Of a DNA stretch of 64,000 nucleotides, positions 52,827 to 62,866 are shown in pieces (the stretch's first letter is position 1; each line of letters opens with the position of its first letter). The stretch lies in NCBI RefSeq assembly GCF_045679555.1, contig NC_092096.1:17861612-17925611 (forward strand). The letters run 5' to 3'. A model generated the notes under the pieces. It was not told where the DNA came from and did no database searches. It worked only from the letters and a program-made list of their open reading frames with translations. This stretch comes from Salvelinus alpinus. Lineage: Eukaryota; Chordata; Actinopteri; Salmoniformes; Salmonidae. Both the position numbers and the translations under genes were made by a program.

Positions 52827-55150
52827 GAATCACCCACCAACACGCTAAGACCAAGCGGCAAGGGAAAACGAAACGGAGTAAGGGACAGGAGAGAAAGGAG
52901 CAATGGACATGGGACGATGTTTTGGATGGAAAGGGTTGCTACACTTGGGAGGAGATCCTGGCTGGGAGGGATCGCCTCCCATGGGAACAGGTGGAGGCAT
53001 TGAGGAGAGCAGAGGCTACCTGGGAGAGGAACCGGAGCTATGAGGGAACGCGTCTGGCACGGAAGCCGAAAAAGCCCGTAAGTAATTCCCAAAAATTTCT
53101 TGGGGGGGGGCTAGGAGATAGTGGGCCAAGGGCAGGTAGGAGACCTGCGCCCACTTCCCAGGCTTACCGTGGAGAGCGGGAGTACGGGCAGGCGCCGTGT
53201 TACGCAATAGAGCGCACGGTGTCTCCTGTACGAGTGCATAGCCCGGTGCGGGTTATTCCACCTCCCCGCACTGGGAGGGCTAGATTGGGTATTGAGCCAG
53301 GTGTCATGAGGCCGGCTCAACGCGTCTGGTCTCCAGTGCGTCTCCTCGGGCCGGCATACATGGCACCGGCCTTACGCATGGTTTCTCCGGTTCGCCTACA
53401 TAGGCCGGTGCGGGTTATTCCACCTCCCCGCACTGGTCGGGCAACCGGGAGCATTCAACCAGGTAAGGTTGGGCAAGCTCAATGCTCAAGAGTGCCAGTA
53501 CGCCTCCACGGTCCGGTATTTCCGGCACCACCTCCCCGCCCCAGCCTAGTACCTACAGTGTCTACACTACGCACTAGGCTACCAGTGCGTATCCTGAGCC
53601 CTGTTCCTCCTCCACGCACTCTCCCTGTAGTGCGTGTATCTAGCCCGGTGCCGCCAGTTCCGGGTCCACGCACTAAGCTACCTGTGCGTCTCCAGAGCCC
53701 TGAACCCACTGTATCTTCTCCCCCTACTAATCCTGATGTGCTTGTCCTCAGCCCGGCGTCACCAGTGCCGGTACCACGCATCAGGGATAGAGTAGGCTTT
53801 GAGAATACAGTGTGCCCTGTCCCTGCTCCCCGCACTAGTAGGGAGGTGCTTATCATTAGCACGGTGCCTCCAGTTCCGGCACCACGCACCAGGTCTACAG
53901 TGCGCCGTATCCGGCTAGAGCCATCCGTCTCCCCAGCGCCATCTGAGCCATCCGTCTCCCCAGCGCCATCTGAGCCATCCGTCTCCCCAGCGCCGTCTGA
54001 GCCATCCGTCTGCCATGAGCCTGCAAAGCCGCCCGTCTGCCATGAGCCTACAGAGCCGTCAGCCAGACAGGAGCCGCTAGAGCCATCAGCCAGACAGGAG
54101 CCGCTAGAGCCGTCAGCCAGACAGGATCTGCCAGAGCCGCCAACCAGACAGGATCTGCCAGAGCCGCCAACCAGACAGGATCTGCCAGAGCCGCCAACCA
54201 GACAGGATCTGCCAGAGCCGCCAACCAGACAGGATCTGCCAGAGCCGCCAACCAGACAGGATCTGCCAGAGCCGCCAACCAGACAGGATCTGCCAGAGCC
54301 GCCAACCAGACAGGATCTGCCAGAGCCGCCAACCAGACAGGATCTGCCAGAGCCGCCAACCAGACAGGATCTGCCAGAGCCGCCAGCGAGCCATGAGCAG
54401 CCAGAGCCGTCAGAGCGCCATGAGCAGCCAGAGCCGTCAGAGCGCCATGAGCAGCCAGAGCCGTCAGAGCGCCATGAGCAGCCAGAGCCGTCAGAGCGCC
54501 ATGAGCGTCGAGAGCCGTCAGCCTGCCATGAGCGTCGAGAGCCGTCAGCCTGCCATGAGCGTCGAGAGCCGTCAGCCTGCCATGAGCGTCGAGAGCCGTC
54601 AGCCTGCCATGAGCGTCGAGAGCCGTCAGCCTGCCATGAGCGTCGAGAGCCGTCAGCCTGCCATGAGCGTCGAGAGCCGTCAGCCTGCCATGAGCGTCGA
54701 GAGCCGTCAGCCTGCCATGAGCGTCGAGAGCCGTCAGCCTGCCATGAGCGTCGAGAGTCGTCAGTCAGCCATGAGCTGCCCTTCAGCCTGAAAAGGCTAG
54801 ATACCCAGAACTGCCCATCAGTCCAGAGCTGTCTCTCTGTCCGGAGCTGCCTTTCAGTCCGGAGTTGCCCCTCTATCCTGATCTCCCTCTCTATCTTTAT
54901 CTACTTCTATATTCTTATCTATCCCTCTGTCTTGATTTATCTCTCTGTCCCGGTGTTGTCCTTATTAGATATGTTGTTAAGGGGATTTTGTGGGGGTCAA
55001 AAGAGGGTGGACATTCTTGGAGGGAGGAAGTTAGGATGGACTATGGTGGTATGGGGACAGCGTCCTGAGCCGGAACCACCACCGTGGTCAACTGCCCACC
55101 CGGACCCTCCCCTGGACTTTGTGCTTGTGCGCCCGGCGTGCGCATCTTGA
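52739..55150 (+). CDS. 803-aa proline-rich repeat protein of the LTR element
   Basis: The only ORF of the element, from an ATG inside the 5' LTR to a TGA touching the purine tract. Residues 1-29 are acidic (SSEDEESDS). 30-60 are basic (KTKRQGKTKRSKGQ). About 57-105 is Trp-rich and predicted helical (WTWDDVL, YTWEEILAGR, LPWEQVEALRRAEATWERN). About 150-400 is Pro/Arg/Val-rich with SPVRV, PPPRTGRA and VPAPRT motifs. About 400-665 holds 9-residue repeats: EPSVSPAPS (3), EPPTRQDLP (about 9), EPSERHEQP (4), EPSACHERR (9). A Leu/Ile/Ser-rich stretch (ILISLSIFIYFYILIY) could span a membrane. The last 30 residues are Pro-rich. No zinc knuckle or enzyme motif is visible. A gag-like role is conceivable but unproven; I recognise no characterised homologue. 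Confidence 0.65.
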   Translation: MAYFPKPAFWSEDPSLLTSSEDEESDSRYRITHQHAKTKRQGKTKRSKGQERKEQWTWDDVLDGKGCYTWEEILAGRDRLPWEQVEALRRAEATWERNRSYEGTRLARKPKKPVSNSQKFLGGGLGDSGPRAGRRPAPTSQAYRGEREYGQAPCYAIERTVSPVRVHSPVRVIPPPRTGRARLGIEPGVMRPAQRVWSPVRLLGPAYMAPALRMVSPVRLHRPVRVIPPPRTGRATGSIQPGKVGQAQCSRVPVRLHGPVFPAPPPRPSLVPTVSTLRTRLPVRILSPVPPPRTLPVVRVSSPVPPVPGPRTKLPVRLQSPEPTVSSPPTNPDVLVLSPASPVPVPRIRDRVGFENTVCPVPAPRTSREVLIISTVPPVPAPRTRSTVRRIRLEPSVSPAPSEPSVSPAPSEPSVSPAPSEPSVCHEPAKPPVCHEPTEPSARQEPLEPSARQEPLEPSARQDLPEPPTRQDLPEPPTRQDLPEPPTRQDLPEPPTRQDLPEPPTRQDLPEPPTRQDLPEPPTRQDLPEPPTRQDLPEPPTRQDLPEPPASHEQPEPSERHEQPEPSERHEQPEPSERHEQPEPSERHERREPSACHERREPSACHERREPSACHERREPSACHERREPSACHERREPSACHERREPSACHERREPSACHERREPSACHERRESSVSHELPFSLKRLDTQNCPSVQSCLSVRSCLSVRSCPSILISLSIFIYFYILIYPSVLIYLSVPVLSLLDMLLRGFCGGQKRVDILGGRKLGWTMVVWGQRPEPEPPPWSTAHPDPPLDFVLVRPACAS
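54115..54770 (+). repeat. 27-bp tandem repeats inside the LTR-element ORF
   Basis: Three successive 27 bp families: AGACAGGATCTGCCAGAGCC type (54115-54385), CATGAGCAGCCAGAGCCGTC type (54392-54500) and CATGAGCGTCGAGAGCCGTC type (54500-54760). All lengths are multiples of three, so the frame is kept through expansion. The minus strand is also open across the first family. Confidence 0.93.
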
Positions 55151-55161
55151 GGGGGGGGTAC

Positions 55162-55654
55162 TGTAACAGTCCTGACCTGTTTTATGTTGTTTTTATGTGT
55201 TTATGGTCAGGGCATGTGTTTTGGGTGGGCAGTCTATGTTATTCGTTTCTATGTTGGTTTTGGTTTGCCTGGTATGGCTCTTGATTAGAGGCAGGTGGTT
55301 TGCGTTTTTCTCTAATCAAGAGTCATATTTAGGTAGGGCATTCTCACTGTTTGTTTGTGGGTGATTGTCTCCTGTGTCGTCGAATGTATGTACCATACGG
55401 GACTGTTTGGCTGTTCGTTTATTTCGATGTCGTCCGTCTCCTGTACGTAAGTTTATGTTTAGTTATGTAAGTTTATGTTCAGGTTTCGTTCAACGTCGTT
55501 TTCTTGTTTTGTAGTTTGAAAGTGTTTTGTTTCGTTTCGTGTTGCCATCATCGTTATTAAATAAAGATGGCTTATTTCCCAAAGCCTGCGTTTTGGTCTG
55601 AGGATCCTTCTCTCCTCACCTCATCCGAGGATGAGGAGAGCGACAGCCGTTACA
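55162..55654 (+). repeat. 3' LTR
   Basis: Reads the same as the 5' LTR throughout in my comparison, including AATAAA at 55560-55565. Transcripts of the element would end after this signal. The LTR-encoded reading frame here runs without a stop past the LTR end into the host open segment (55655-55855). Confidence 0.92.
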
Positions 55655-55667
55655 TCTCCCTTTATTC

Positions 55668-55855
55668 AAGACACTGTAACCAACACTGAGGCACTTCAAC
55701 GGTTAAATGGTTACCAATTATTTACAACAGAAAAACAAACCACAGGTTTTACAGAACCCTTGACAGCCAATAAGAAGACTCTTGCTGGCAGTCAGATGGA
55801 TAATCAGTTGAACAGTAATACTTTGGACAACACAGTAGAGATGTCTAATGTCTAA
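55668..55855 (+). CDS. Possible 3' coding exon next to the LTR insertion
   Basis: Directly after the target duplication lies CTTTATTCAAG, a plausible splice acceptor, and then an open segment reading DTVTNTEALQRLNGYQLFTT...NTVEMSNV before TAA at 55853-55855. Its composition (no repeats, balanced polar residues) looks like real protein. It may be the last exon of the coiled-coil gene upstream, with the LTR element inserted into its polypyrimidine tract. The exact start is uncertain. It could also be a chance frame of about 60 codons. Confidence 0.3.
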
Positions 55856-55918
55856 TAATGTCCCGAGTTGTCATTTCAAGTGTGTTATGAGTATGTACAT
55901 AATATGGATGCATTGCTA

Positions 55919-56070
55919 ACCTGATCCCAGATCTGTTTGTGGTCTGGCCAATGACAACTCCATTGCTGTCATTACCAAGCCAACTCTTTGTCACCCATTG
56001 TCATGTTTGGCTTGACACAAATGAGTGACAGCAGTTGTCATGATGGCACAAACAGACTGGCACTCAGACT
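55919..56070. mobile_element. Palindromic MITE
   Basis: CTGATCCCAGATCTGTTTGTG and CACAAACAGACTGGCACTCAG are inverted ends. Inner arms GACAACTCCATTGCTGTCAT / ATGAGTGACAGCAGTTGTCA and the centre CATTGTCATGTTTGGC make a long hairpin. It is a recurring salmonid element. Confidence 0.75.
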
Positions 56071-56937
56071 AGTGCATTGAGTATCCTTCATTAGAGGACC
56101 ATTTCATTTCAGACACTCTCTGCTGTGTCACACAGCTCTCTGTACTGAGGTGGTTGAGAGGTGAAGATCACAGGTGGCACATCAACCTTTCTTCTCATCT
56201 GGCAGAGTATTGTGATGGCCAGGGCAACTCCAATATCCTGAGGACCAGACACACAGTAACGGTTCAGTCAGGATTGACGGAGCAGGTGACCAGATGCTGA
56301 GTGTGATAGATCATGGTTAAATCAAATAGACCTACACTCAAAACCTATGGTAAAAAAAAAGTATGGAACAGAGTTTGGTTCAATTAAGTTTTAAATTCAG
56401 GTATAGTCAATTGAAATTCACTTCCTGAATTGAAAAATCCACATAAAAAACTACGGACAATTTTAAATTTGTGCATTGAATTTCAATTGACTGAATTGAA
56501 AAAAACTGAATTGACTGCAACCCTGGAAAGGTTAAATACATGGCCGGTCTGCTGATTGACGAGGGCAGCATTTTCTGAGCTAAACTGCCAAGACCCACCT
56601 CTAACAACAACACATAGAACCTCACATAATTCTGCCCCAAAACTATTTCTCTCAACCAGTGGCATATGGGCTTTTTATGTGAGCGCTGATGCCGCCCTTT
56701 GATAAGCAGTGCCCCACATTGTCAATGGCGCAAAATTATTTGCTTGTCCATTCCCAGGGTGCTGTTGGAGAGACACATCTCTGAAGCACTCAACCAACAT
56801 ACCGGCCAAAAAATGATCTAACATAAATAATGTAGTAGATTTAGGATATGGAAGAAAGAGTATGGGACCTTTTCTGCAGCCTTCAGGCTGGAAATTAAAT
56901 GTAATGAGACAGACACTTTTCACATCATGCAGCTTTC
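56071..56937. other. No gene recognised
   Basis: Unique-looking AT-rich sequence. Near 56395-56515 AATTGAAATTCA and its inverted form TGAATTTCAATTGA suggest a decayed palindromic element. Confidence 0.4.
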
Positions 56938-57730
56938 TCCAATCAAACAGCCTGACCTAAAGGGCGCTCAATCAAACAGCCTAACCTAAAGGGCGCTCAA
57001 TCAAACAGCCTAACCTAAAGGGCGCTCAATCAAACAGCCTAACCTAAAGGGCGCTCAATCAAACAGCCTAACCTAAAGGGCGCTCAATCAAACAGCCTGA
57101 CCTAAAGGGCGCTCAATCAAACAGCCTAACCTAAAGGGCGCTCAATCAAACAGCCTAACCTAAAGGGCGCTCAATCAAACAGCCTGACCTAAAGGGCGCT
57201 CAATCAAACAGCCTGACCTAAAGGGCGCTCAATCAAACAGCCTAACCTAAAGGGCGCTCAATCAAACAGCCTAACCTAAAGGGCGCTCAATCAAACAGCC
57301 TAACCTAAAGGACGCTCAATCAAACAGCCTAACCTAAAGGGCGCTCAATCGAACAGCCTAACCTAAAGGGCGCTCAATCAAACAGCCTGACCTAAAGGGC
57401 GCTCAATCAAACAGCCTAACCTAAAGGGTGCTCAATCAAACAGCCTGGCCTAAAGGGCGCTCAATCAAACAGCCTGACCTAAAGGGCGCTCAATCAAACA
57501 GCCTGACCTAAAGGGCGCTCAATCAAACAGCCTGACCTAAAGGGCGCTCAATCAAACAGCCTAACCTAAAGGGCGCTCAATCAAACAGCCTAACCTAAAG
57601 GGCGCTCAATCAAACAGCCTAACCTAAAGGGCGCTCAATCAAACAGCCTAACCTAAAGGGAGCTCAATCAAACAGCCTAACCTAAAGGGCGCTCAATCAA
57701 ACAGCCTGACCTAAAGGGCGCTCAATCAAA
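56938..57730. repeat. 29-bp minisatellite
   Basis: 27 copies of a 29 bp unit: AATCAAACAGCCTAACCTAA plus AGGGCGCTC. The main variant is CCTGACC versus CCTAACC, arranged in runs. Confidence 0.96.
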
Positions 57731-57841
57731 TAGAAAATGTGCTGTCATGTTAACAAACAATATATCCTAAAAACAGCACAGGTCAAAGTAAAATGGACAA
57801 TATGGAATGGACAATCACAGCTGTTGTCTGAACTGAATTAA

Positions 57842-58960
57842 TACATTTACATAAGTATCCAGACCCTTTACTCAGTACTTTGTTGAAGCACCTTTGGCAG
57901 TAATTACAGTCTCGAGTCTTCTTGGGTATAACGCTACATTATTGGTACACCTGTATTTGATGAGTTTCTCCCATTCTTCTCTGCAGATTCTCTCAAACTC
58001 TGTCAGGTTGGATAGCGCTGCACAGCTATTTTCAGGTCTCTCCAGAGATGTTAGATCGGGTTCAAGTCTGGGCTCTGGCTGGGCCACTCGAGGACATTCA
58101 GAGACTTGTCCCAAAACCACTCCTGAGTTGTCTTGGCTGTGTGCTTAGGCTCGTTGTCCTGTTGGAAGGTGAACCTTCAGCTCAGTCTGAGGTCCTGAGC
58201 GCTCTGGAGCAGATTTTCATCAAGGATCCCTCTGTACTTTGCTCCGTTCATCTTTCCCTCGATCCTGACTAGTCTCTCAGTCTTTGCCACTGAAAAACAT
58301 CCCCAAGGCATGATGCTGCCACCACCATGCTTCACCGTAGGGATTGTGCCAGGTTTCCTCCAGACGTGATGCTTGGCATTCAGGCCATAGAGTTCAATCT
58401 TGATTTCATCAGACCAGATCATCTTGTTTCTCATGATCAGAGAGTCCTTTAGGTGCCTTTGGGCAAACTCCAAGCGGGCTGTCATGTGCTTTTTACTGAG
58501 GAGTGGCTTCTGTCTGGCCACTCTACCATAAAGGCCTGATTGGTGGAGTGCTGCAGAGATGGTTGTCCTTCTGGAAGGTTTTCCCATCTCCACAGAGGAA
58601 CTCTGGAGCTCTGTCAGAGAGACCATTGGGTTCTTGGTCACTTTCCTGACCTAGGCCCTTTTCCCCCGATTACTCAGTTTGGCCGGGCGGCCAGCTCTAG
58701 GAAGAGTCTTTGTGGTTCCACACTTCTTCCACTTAAGAATGATGGACACCACTGTGTTCTTGGGGACCTTGAATGCTGCAGAAATATTTTGATACCTTTC
58801 CCCATATCTGTGCATCGACATTATATAGACAGGTCTGTGCCTTTCTTAATCATGTCCAATTGAATTTACCACAGATGGACTCCAATCAAGTTTTAGAAAC
58901 ATATCAAGGATGATCAATGGAAACAGGATGCACCTGAGCTCAATTCTAGCCCAAACAGAT
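57842..58960 (-). mobile_element. Tc1-like transposon, second family, truncated
   Basis: The left end ACATTTACATAAGTATCCAG is the terminal repeat region of a salmonid Tc1 family read on minus. The opposite terminal repeat is not found at about 58950, where GAGCTCAATTCTAG is followed by unrelated sequence. The remaining body is mostly transposase. Confidence 0.85.
57872..58850 (-). pseudogene. Broken Tc1-like transposase
   Basis: The best-preserved part (58641-58177, minus) reads VSLTELQSSSVEMGKPSRRT, TISAALHQSGLYGRVARQKP, MIWSDEIKIELYG (first catalytic Asp region), KHGGGSIMPWGCFS and KYRGILDENLLQSAQDLRLS. A frameshift follows. The third region (58120-57872) retains NLTEFERICREEWEKL and the C-terminal AKGASTKY. 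The N-terminal DNA-binding part (58640-58850) is shortened by a deletion near 58806. The first Asp context is present, but the frame is broken and residues are altered. Confidence 0.85.
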
Positions 58961-59371
58961 GTCTATAAATTACATATTTTCAAATTTCATTCAGAACCAA
59001 AAATGTCCCCGATTTCAACATACGGAAAATACACATTTTCAACATCTGTAAAATACGTATTTTAAACTTTCATTCACTCGTCTTTTAGACGTCATTTTGC
59101 TTACTGGGTCTATTCTAGTTTTGCGGGGGTGGCATTTTTTGGTCTTGAATATGGCGGCAGAGCCCTAGTTAAATAGTAGAGAAATACATACCCATAATGC
59201 TGCATGGGCTACTAATATTCCTATTTCCAGGCTGATGACATAGCTCTCAACAGAGATCAGAATGAGAAGACATGGCTGGAAAGGAACAATTAAGAGTTTG
59301 TCATTTTGTGTGAAAGACAAGAGTTTACAGCTCTGTATTACATCAGAACTGGAACATATAGCTGTTTATTG
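58961..59371. other. No gene recognised
   Basis: AT-rich. AACATACGGAAAATACACAT and AACATCTGTAAAATACGTAT form an imperfect duplication near 59015-59055. Confidence 0.4.
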
Positions 59372-61217
59372 TATCAATGAGTCCTGTACAAGTCATCTCT
59401 GTGGACCCAACTAGAATTATGACACAGTATCAATGAGTCCTGTACAAGTCATCTCTGTGGACCCAACTAGAATTATGACACAGTATCAATGAGTCCTGTA
59501 CAAGTCATCTCTGTGGACCCAACTAGAATTATGACACAGTATCAATGAGTCCTGTACAAGTCATCTCTGTGGACCCAACTAGAATTATGACACAGTATCA
59601 ATGAGTCCTGTACAAGTCATCTCTGTGGACCCAACTAGAATTATGACACAGTATCAATGAGTCCTGTACAAGTCATCTCTGTGGACCCAACTAGAATTAT
59701 GACACAGTATCAATGAGTCCTGTACAAGTCATCTCTGTGGACCCAACTAGAATTATGACACAGTATCAATGAGTCCTGTACAAGTCATCTCTGTGGACCC
59801 AACTAGAATTATGACACAGTATCAATGAGTCCTGTACAAGTCATCTCTGTGGACCCAACTAGAATTATGACACAGTATCAATGAGTCCTGTACAAGTCAT
59901 CTCTGTGGACCCAACTAGAATTATGACACAGTATCAATGAGTCCTGTACAAGTCATCTCTGTGGACCCAACTAGAATTATGACACAGTATCAATGAGTCC
60001 TGTACAAGTCATCTCTGTGGACCCAACTAGAATTATGACACAGTATCAATGAGTCCTGTACAAGTCATCTCTGTGGACCCAACTAGAATTATGACACAGT
60101 ATCAATGAGTCCTGTACAAGTCATCTCTGTGGACCCAACTAGAATTATGACACAGTATCAATGAGTCCTGTACAAGTCATCTCTGTGGACCCAACTAGAA
60201 TTATGACACAGTATCAATGAGTCCTGTACAAGTCATCTCTGTGGACCCAACTAGAATTATGACACAGTATCAATGAGTCCTGTACAAGTCATCTCTGTGG
60301 ACCCAACTAGAATTATGACACAGTATCAATGAGTCCTGTACAAGTCATCTCTGTGGACCCAACTAGAATTATGACACAGTATCAATGAGTCCTGTACAAG
60401 TCATCTCTGTGGACCCAACTAGAATTATGACACAGTATCAATGAGTCCTGTACAAGTCATCTCTGTGGACCCAACTAGAATTATGACACAGTATCAATGA
60501 GTCCTGTACAAGTCATCTCTGTGGACCCAACTAGAATTATGACACAGTATCAATGAGTCCTGTACAAGTCATCTCTGTGGACCCAACTAGAATTATGACA
60601 CAGTATCAATGAGTCCTGTACAAGTCATCTCTGTGGACCCAACTAGAATTATGACACAGTATCAATGAGTCCTGTACAAGTCATCTCTGTGGACCCAACT
60701 AGAATTATGACACAGTATCAATGAGTCCTGTACAAGTCATCTCTGTGGACCCAACTAGAATTATGACACAGTATCAATGAGTCCTGTACAAGTCATCTCT
60801 GTGGACCCAACTAGAATTATGACACAGTATCAATGAGTCCTGTACAAGTCATCTCTGTGGACCCAACTAGAATTATGACACAGTATCAATGAGTCCTGTA
60901 CAAGTCATCGCTGTGGACCCAACTAGAATTATGACACAGTATCAATGAGTCCTGTACAAGTCATCGCTGTGGACCCAACTAGAATTATGACACAGTATCA
61001 ATGAGTCCTGTACAAGTCATCGCTGTGGACCCAACTAGAATTATGACACAGTATCAATGAGTCCTGTACAAGTCATCTCTGTGGACCCAACTAGAATTAT
61101 GACACAGTATCAATGAGTCCTGTACAAGTCATCTCTGTGGACCCAACTAGAATTATGACACAGTATCAATGAGTCCTGTACAAGTCATCTCTGTGGACCC
61201 AACTAGAATTATGACAT
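59372..61217. repeat. 56-bp minisatellite, almost perfectly homogeneous
   Basis: 33 copies of a 56 bp unit containing ATCAATGAGTCCTGTACAAG and TCATCTCTGTGGACCCAACT. I see only one substitution type: CATCTCTG becomes CATCGCTG in three successive copies near 60908, 60964 and 61020. Confidence 0.97.
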
Positions 61218-61679
61218 TCTGGTTGATATACAGCTGCCAGCAAAACATTTTGAGCAAAATTACGAGCAAAACAGTTTAGTTGCTCCCTCTTGACAGCAGA
61301 GAATTTTTTATTTTTTTATTTTGTGTAATTCTACACATTTTAACATGGGGGTGTAGAGAAAATGTTGACGTTTTAAAGCAAGTTTGCTGCAATTCTACAC
61401 ATTTTGCCATAGGGTGGTGAGAAATGTATGCAGTTTTTAATATGACATGAGAGTGAGACTGACTAACAACATCAATGGGGGCCCCATGGGTGGTAATTCG
61501 ACCATGATAACAGGTTTAGATAGCTGGCAGGTAAACAAATTTAGCAATCAAAAAAATATTATCTGACATGGGCTAATTGATCCGAGGGCCTTCAAAATGG
61601 CCGCCAGTTACTCATCCCTGGTGTAGTGGAATGACATGTTTTACCTCTTATTCTCCCTCAGGAAATGAAAAAGATTTGT
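61218..61679. mobile_element. Unclassified salmonid repeat
   Basis: AATTCTACACATTTT occurs twice (about 61326 and 61391), followed by GCCATAGGGTGGTGAGAAAT and, near the end, GGCCGCCAGTTACTCATCCC. I recognise this block as recurrent in salmonid DNA but cannot name it or mark its ends. Confidence 0.4.
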
Positions 61680-62496
61680 CATGGGTCCTCAGATCCTCAA
61701 AAGGTTCTACAGCTGCAACATCGAGAGCATCCTGACTGGTTGCATCACTGCCTGATACGGCAATTGCAAGGCACTACAGAGGGTAGTGCGTACGGCCCAG
61801 TACATCACTGGGGCTAATCTGCCTGCCATCCAGGACCTCTACACCAGGCGGTGTCAGAGGAAGGCCCTAAAAATTGTCAAGAACCCCAGCCACCCCAGTT
61901 CTCTCTACTACCGCATGGCAAGCGGTACCGGAGCGCCAAGTGTAGGACAAAAAGGCTTCTCAACAGTTTTTACCCCCAAGCCATAAGACTCCTGAACATG
62001 TAATCAAATGGCTACCCGGACTATTTGCATTGTGTGCCCCCGAGACCCTCTTCTTACGCTGCTGCTACTCTCTGTTTATTATATATGCATAGTCACTTTA
62101 ACTATACAGTCATGTACATACTACCTCAATTGGGCTGACCAACTGCACATTAGCTAACCGGGCTTTCTGCATTGTGTCCCGCCACCCACCACCCTTTTAC
62201 ACTACTGCTACTCTCTGTTCATCATATATGCATAATCACTTTAACCATATCTACATGTACATACTACCTCAATCAGCCTGACTAACCGGTGTCTGTATGT
62301 AGCCTCGCTACTTTTATAGCCTCTCTACTGTATATATACTGTCTTTTCACTGTTGTTTTTATTTCTTTACCTACCTATTGTTCACCTAACACCTTTTGTT
62401 GCACTATTGGTTAGAGCCTGTAAGTAAGCATTTCACTGTAAGGTCTACTACACCTGTTGTATTCGGCGCACGTGACAAATAAACGTTGATTTGATC
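61680..62496 (+). mobile_element. LINE 3' fragment (L2-like)
   Basis: The plus strand retains the last part of an RT ORF (about 61700-61990) and a 3' UTR with duplicated GCATAGTCACTTTAACTATA / GCATAATCACTTTAACCATA blocks, ending GTGACAAATAAACGTTGATTTGAT. The terminal TGATTTGAT is the LINE-type tail. It is a different family or subfamily from the LINE at 1870. Confidence 0.85.
61700..61986 (+). pseudogene. C-terminal LINE RT fragment
   Basis: It reads ...YSCNIESILTGCITA, a stop at TGA (TGG in intact relatives), YGNCKALQRVVRTAQYITGA, IQDLYTRRCQRKALKIVKNP and SHPSSLYYRM, then drifts out of frame. It corresponds to the region near residues 880-960 of the ORF at 2403-5348. Confidence 0.85.
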
Positions 62497-62512
62497 CTTG
62501 ACTAGTCTGGGG

Positions 62513-62866
62513 GTTGATTCCTGCGCTACCGAAATGACGCATTGGCCTCGAACGATAGCAGTGAACATTTTGCAGAAACGGAACGTTTCTTCATGGAAAA
62601 TCACGATATAGTTTATAGCACTTGTAATTTGTATTTGCTAATATATATTTATTTTTTATAATATTGACACCATATTCCATTGGTTAACTGACCACAATCC
62701 ATTGAATCAATATGAAGAAGTGTTGATTCTTTGACGTCAGGAGAGCACAGCACATGAAAGAAAGCGGTGAGATACGCAGCACAGCGTTATGTTTCTGCAA
62801 AGTGTTCACTGCTGGCGTGTGAGGCCAAGAGTGCGGGGCGCTTCATTTCGGTCGCGCTGGGATCAA
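62513..62866. repeat. Long imperfect inverted repeat (fold-back element)
   Basis: Arm 1 (62513-62580) contains ACCGAAATGACGCATTGGCC and GCAGTGAACATTTTGCAGAA. Arm 2 (62790-62866) contains the inverted TTTCTGCAAAGTGTTCACTG, GAGGCCAAGAGTGCG and CTTCATTTCGGTCGCGC. The spacer is about 210 bases. The arms match over most of their length with a 9-10 base indel. Confidence 0.7.

Larger units (their letters stand above)
52334..55654 (+). mobile_element. Complete non-autonomous LTR retroelement, 3.3 kb
   Basis: LTRs at 52334-52826 and 55162-55654 (493 bp each, no difference seen by eye) flank 2335 bp of internal sequence. TCTCC is duplicated at 52329-52333 and 55655-55659. The ends are TGTAAC...GTTACA. 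A purine tract, GAGGGGGGGGTA (55149-55160), lies one base before the 3' LTR, as expected for plus-strand priming. The sequence after the 5' LTR (GAATCACCCACC) has no TGG start and no tRNA-complementary primer site that I recognise. No protease, RT, RNase H or integrase is encoded, so movement must rely on another element. Identical LTRs point to recent insertion. Confidence 0.9.

Noticed and set aside
54048-54394. Minus-strand frames of about 100 codons (WLAALADPV repeats)
   Set aside because: They are the shadow of the 27 bp repeat in the LTR-element ORF.
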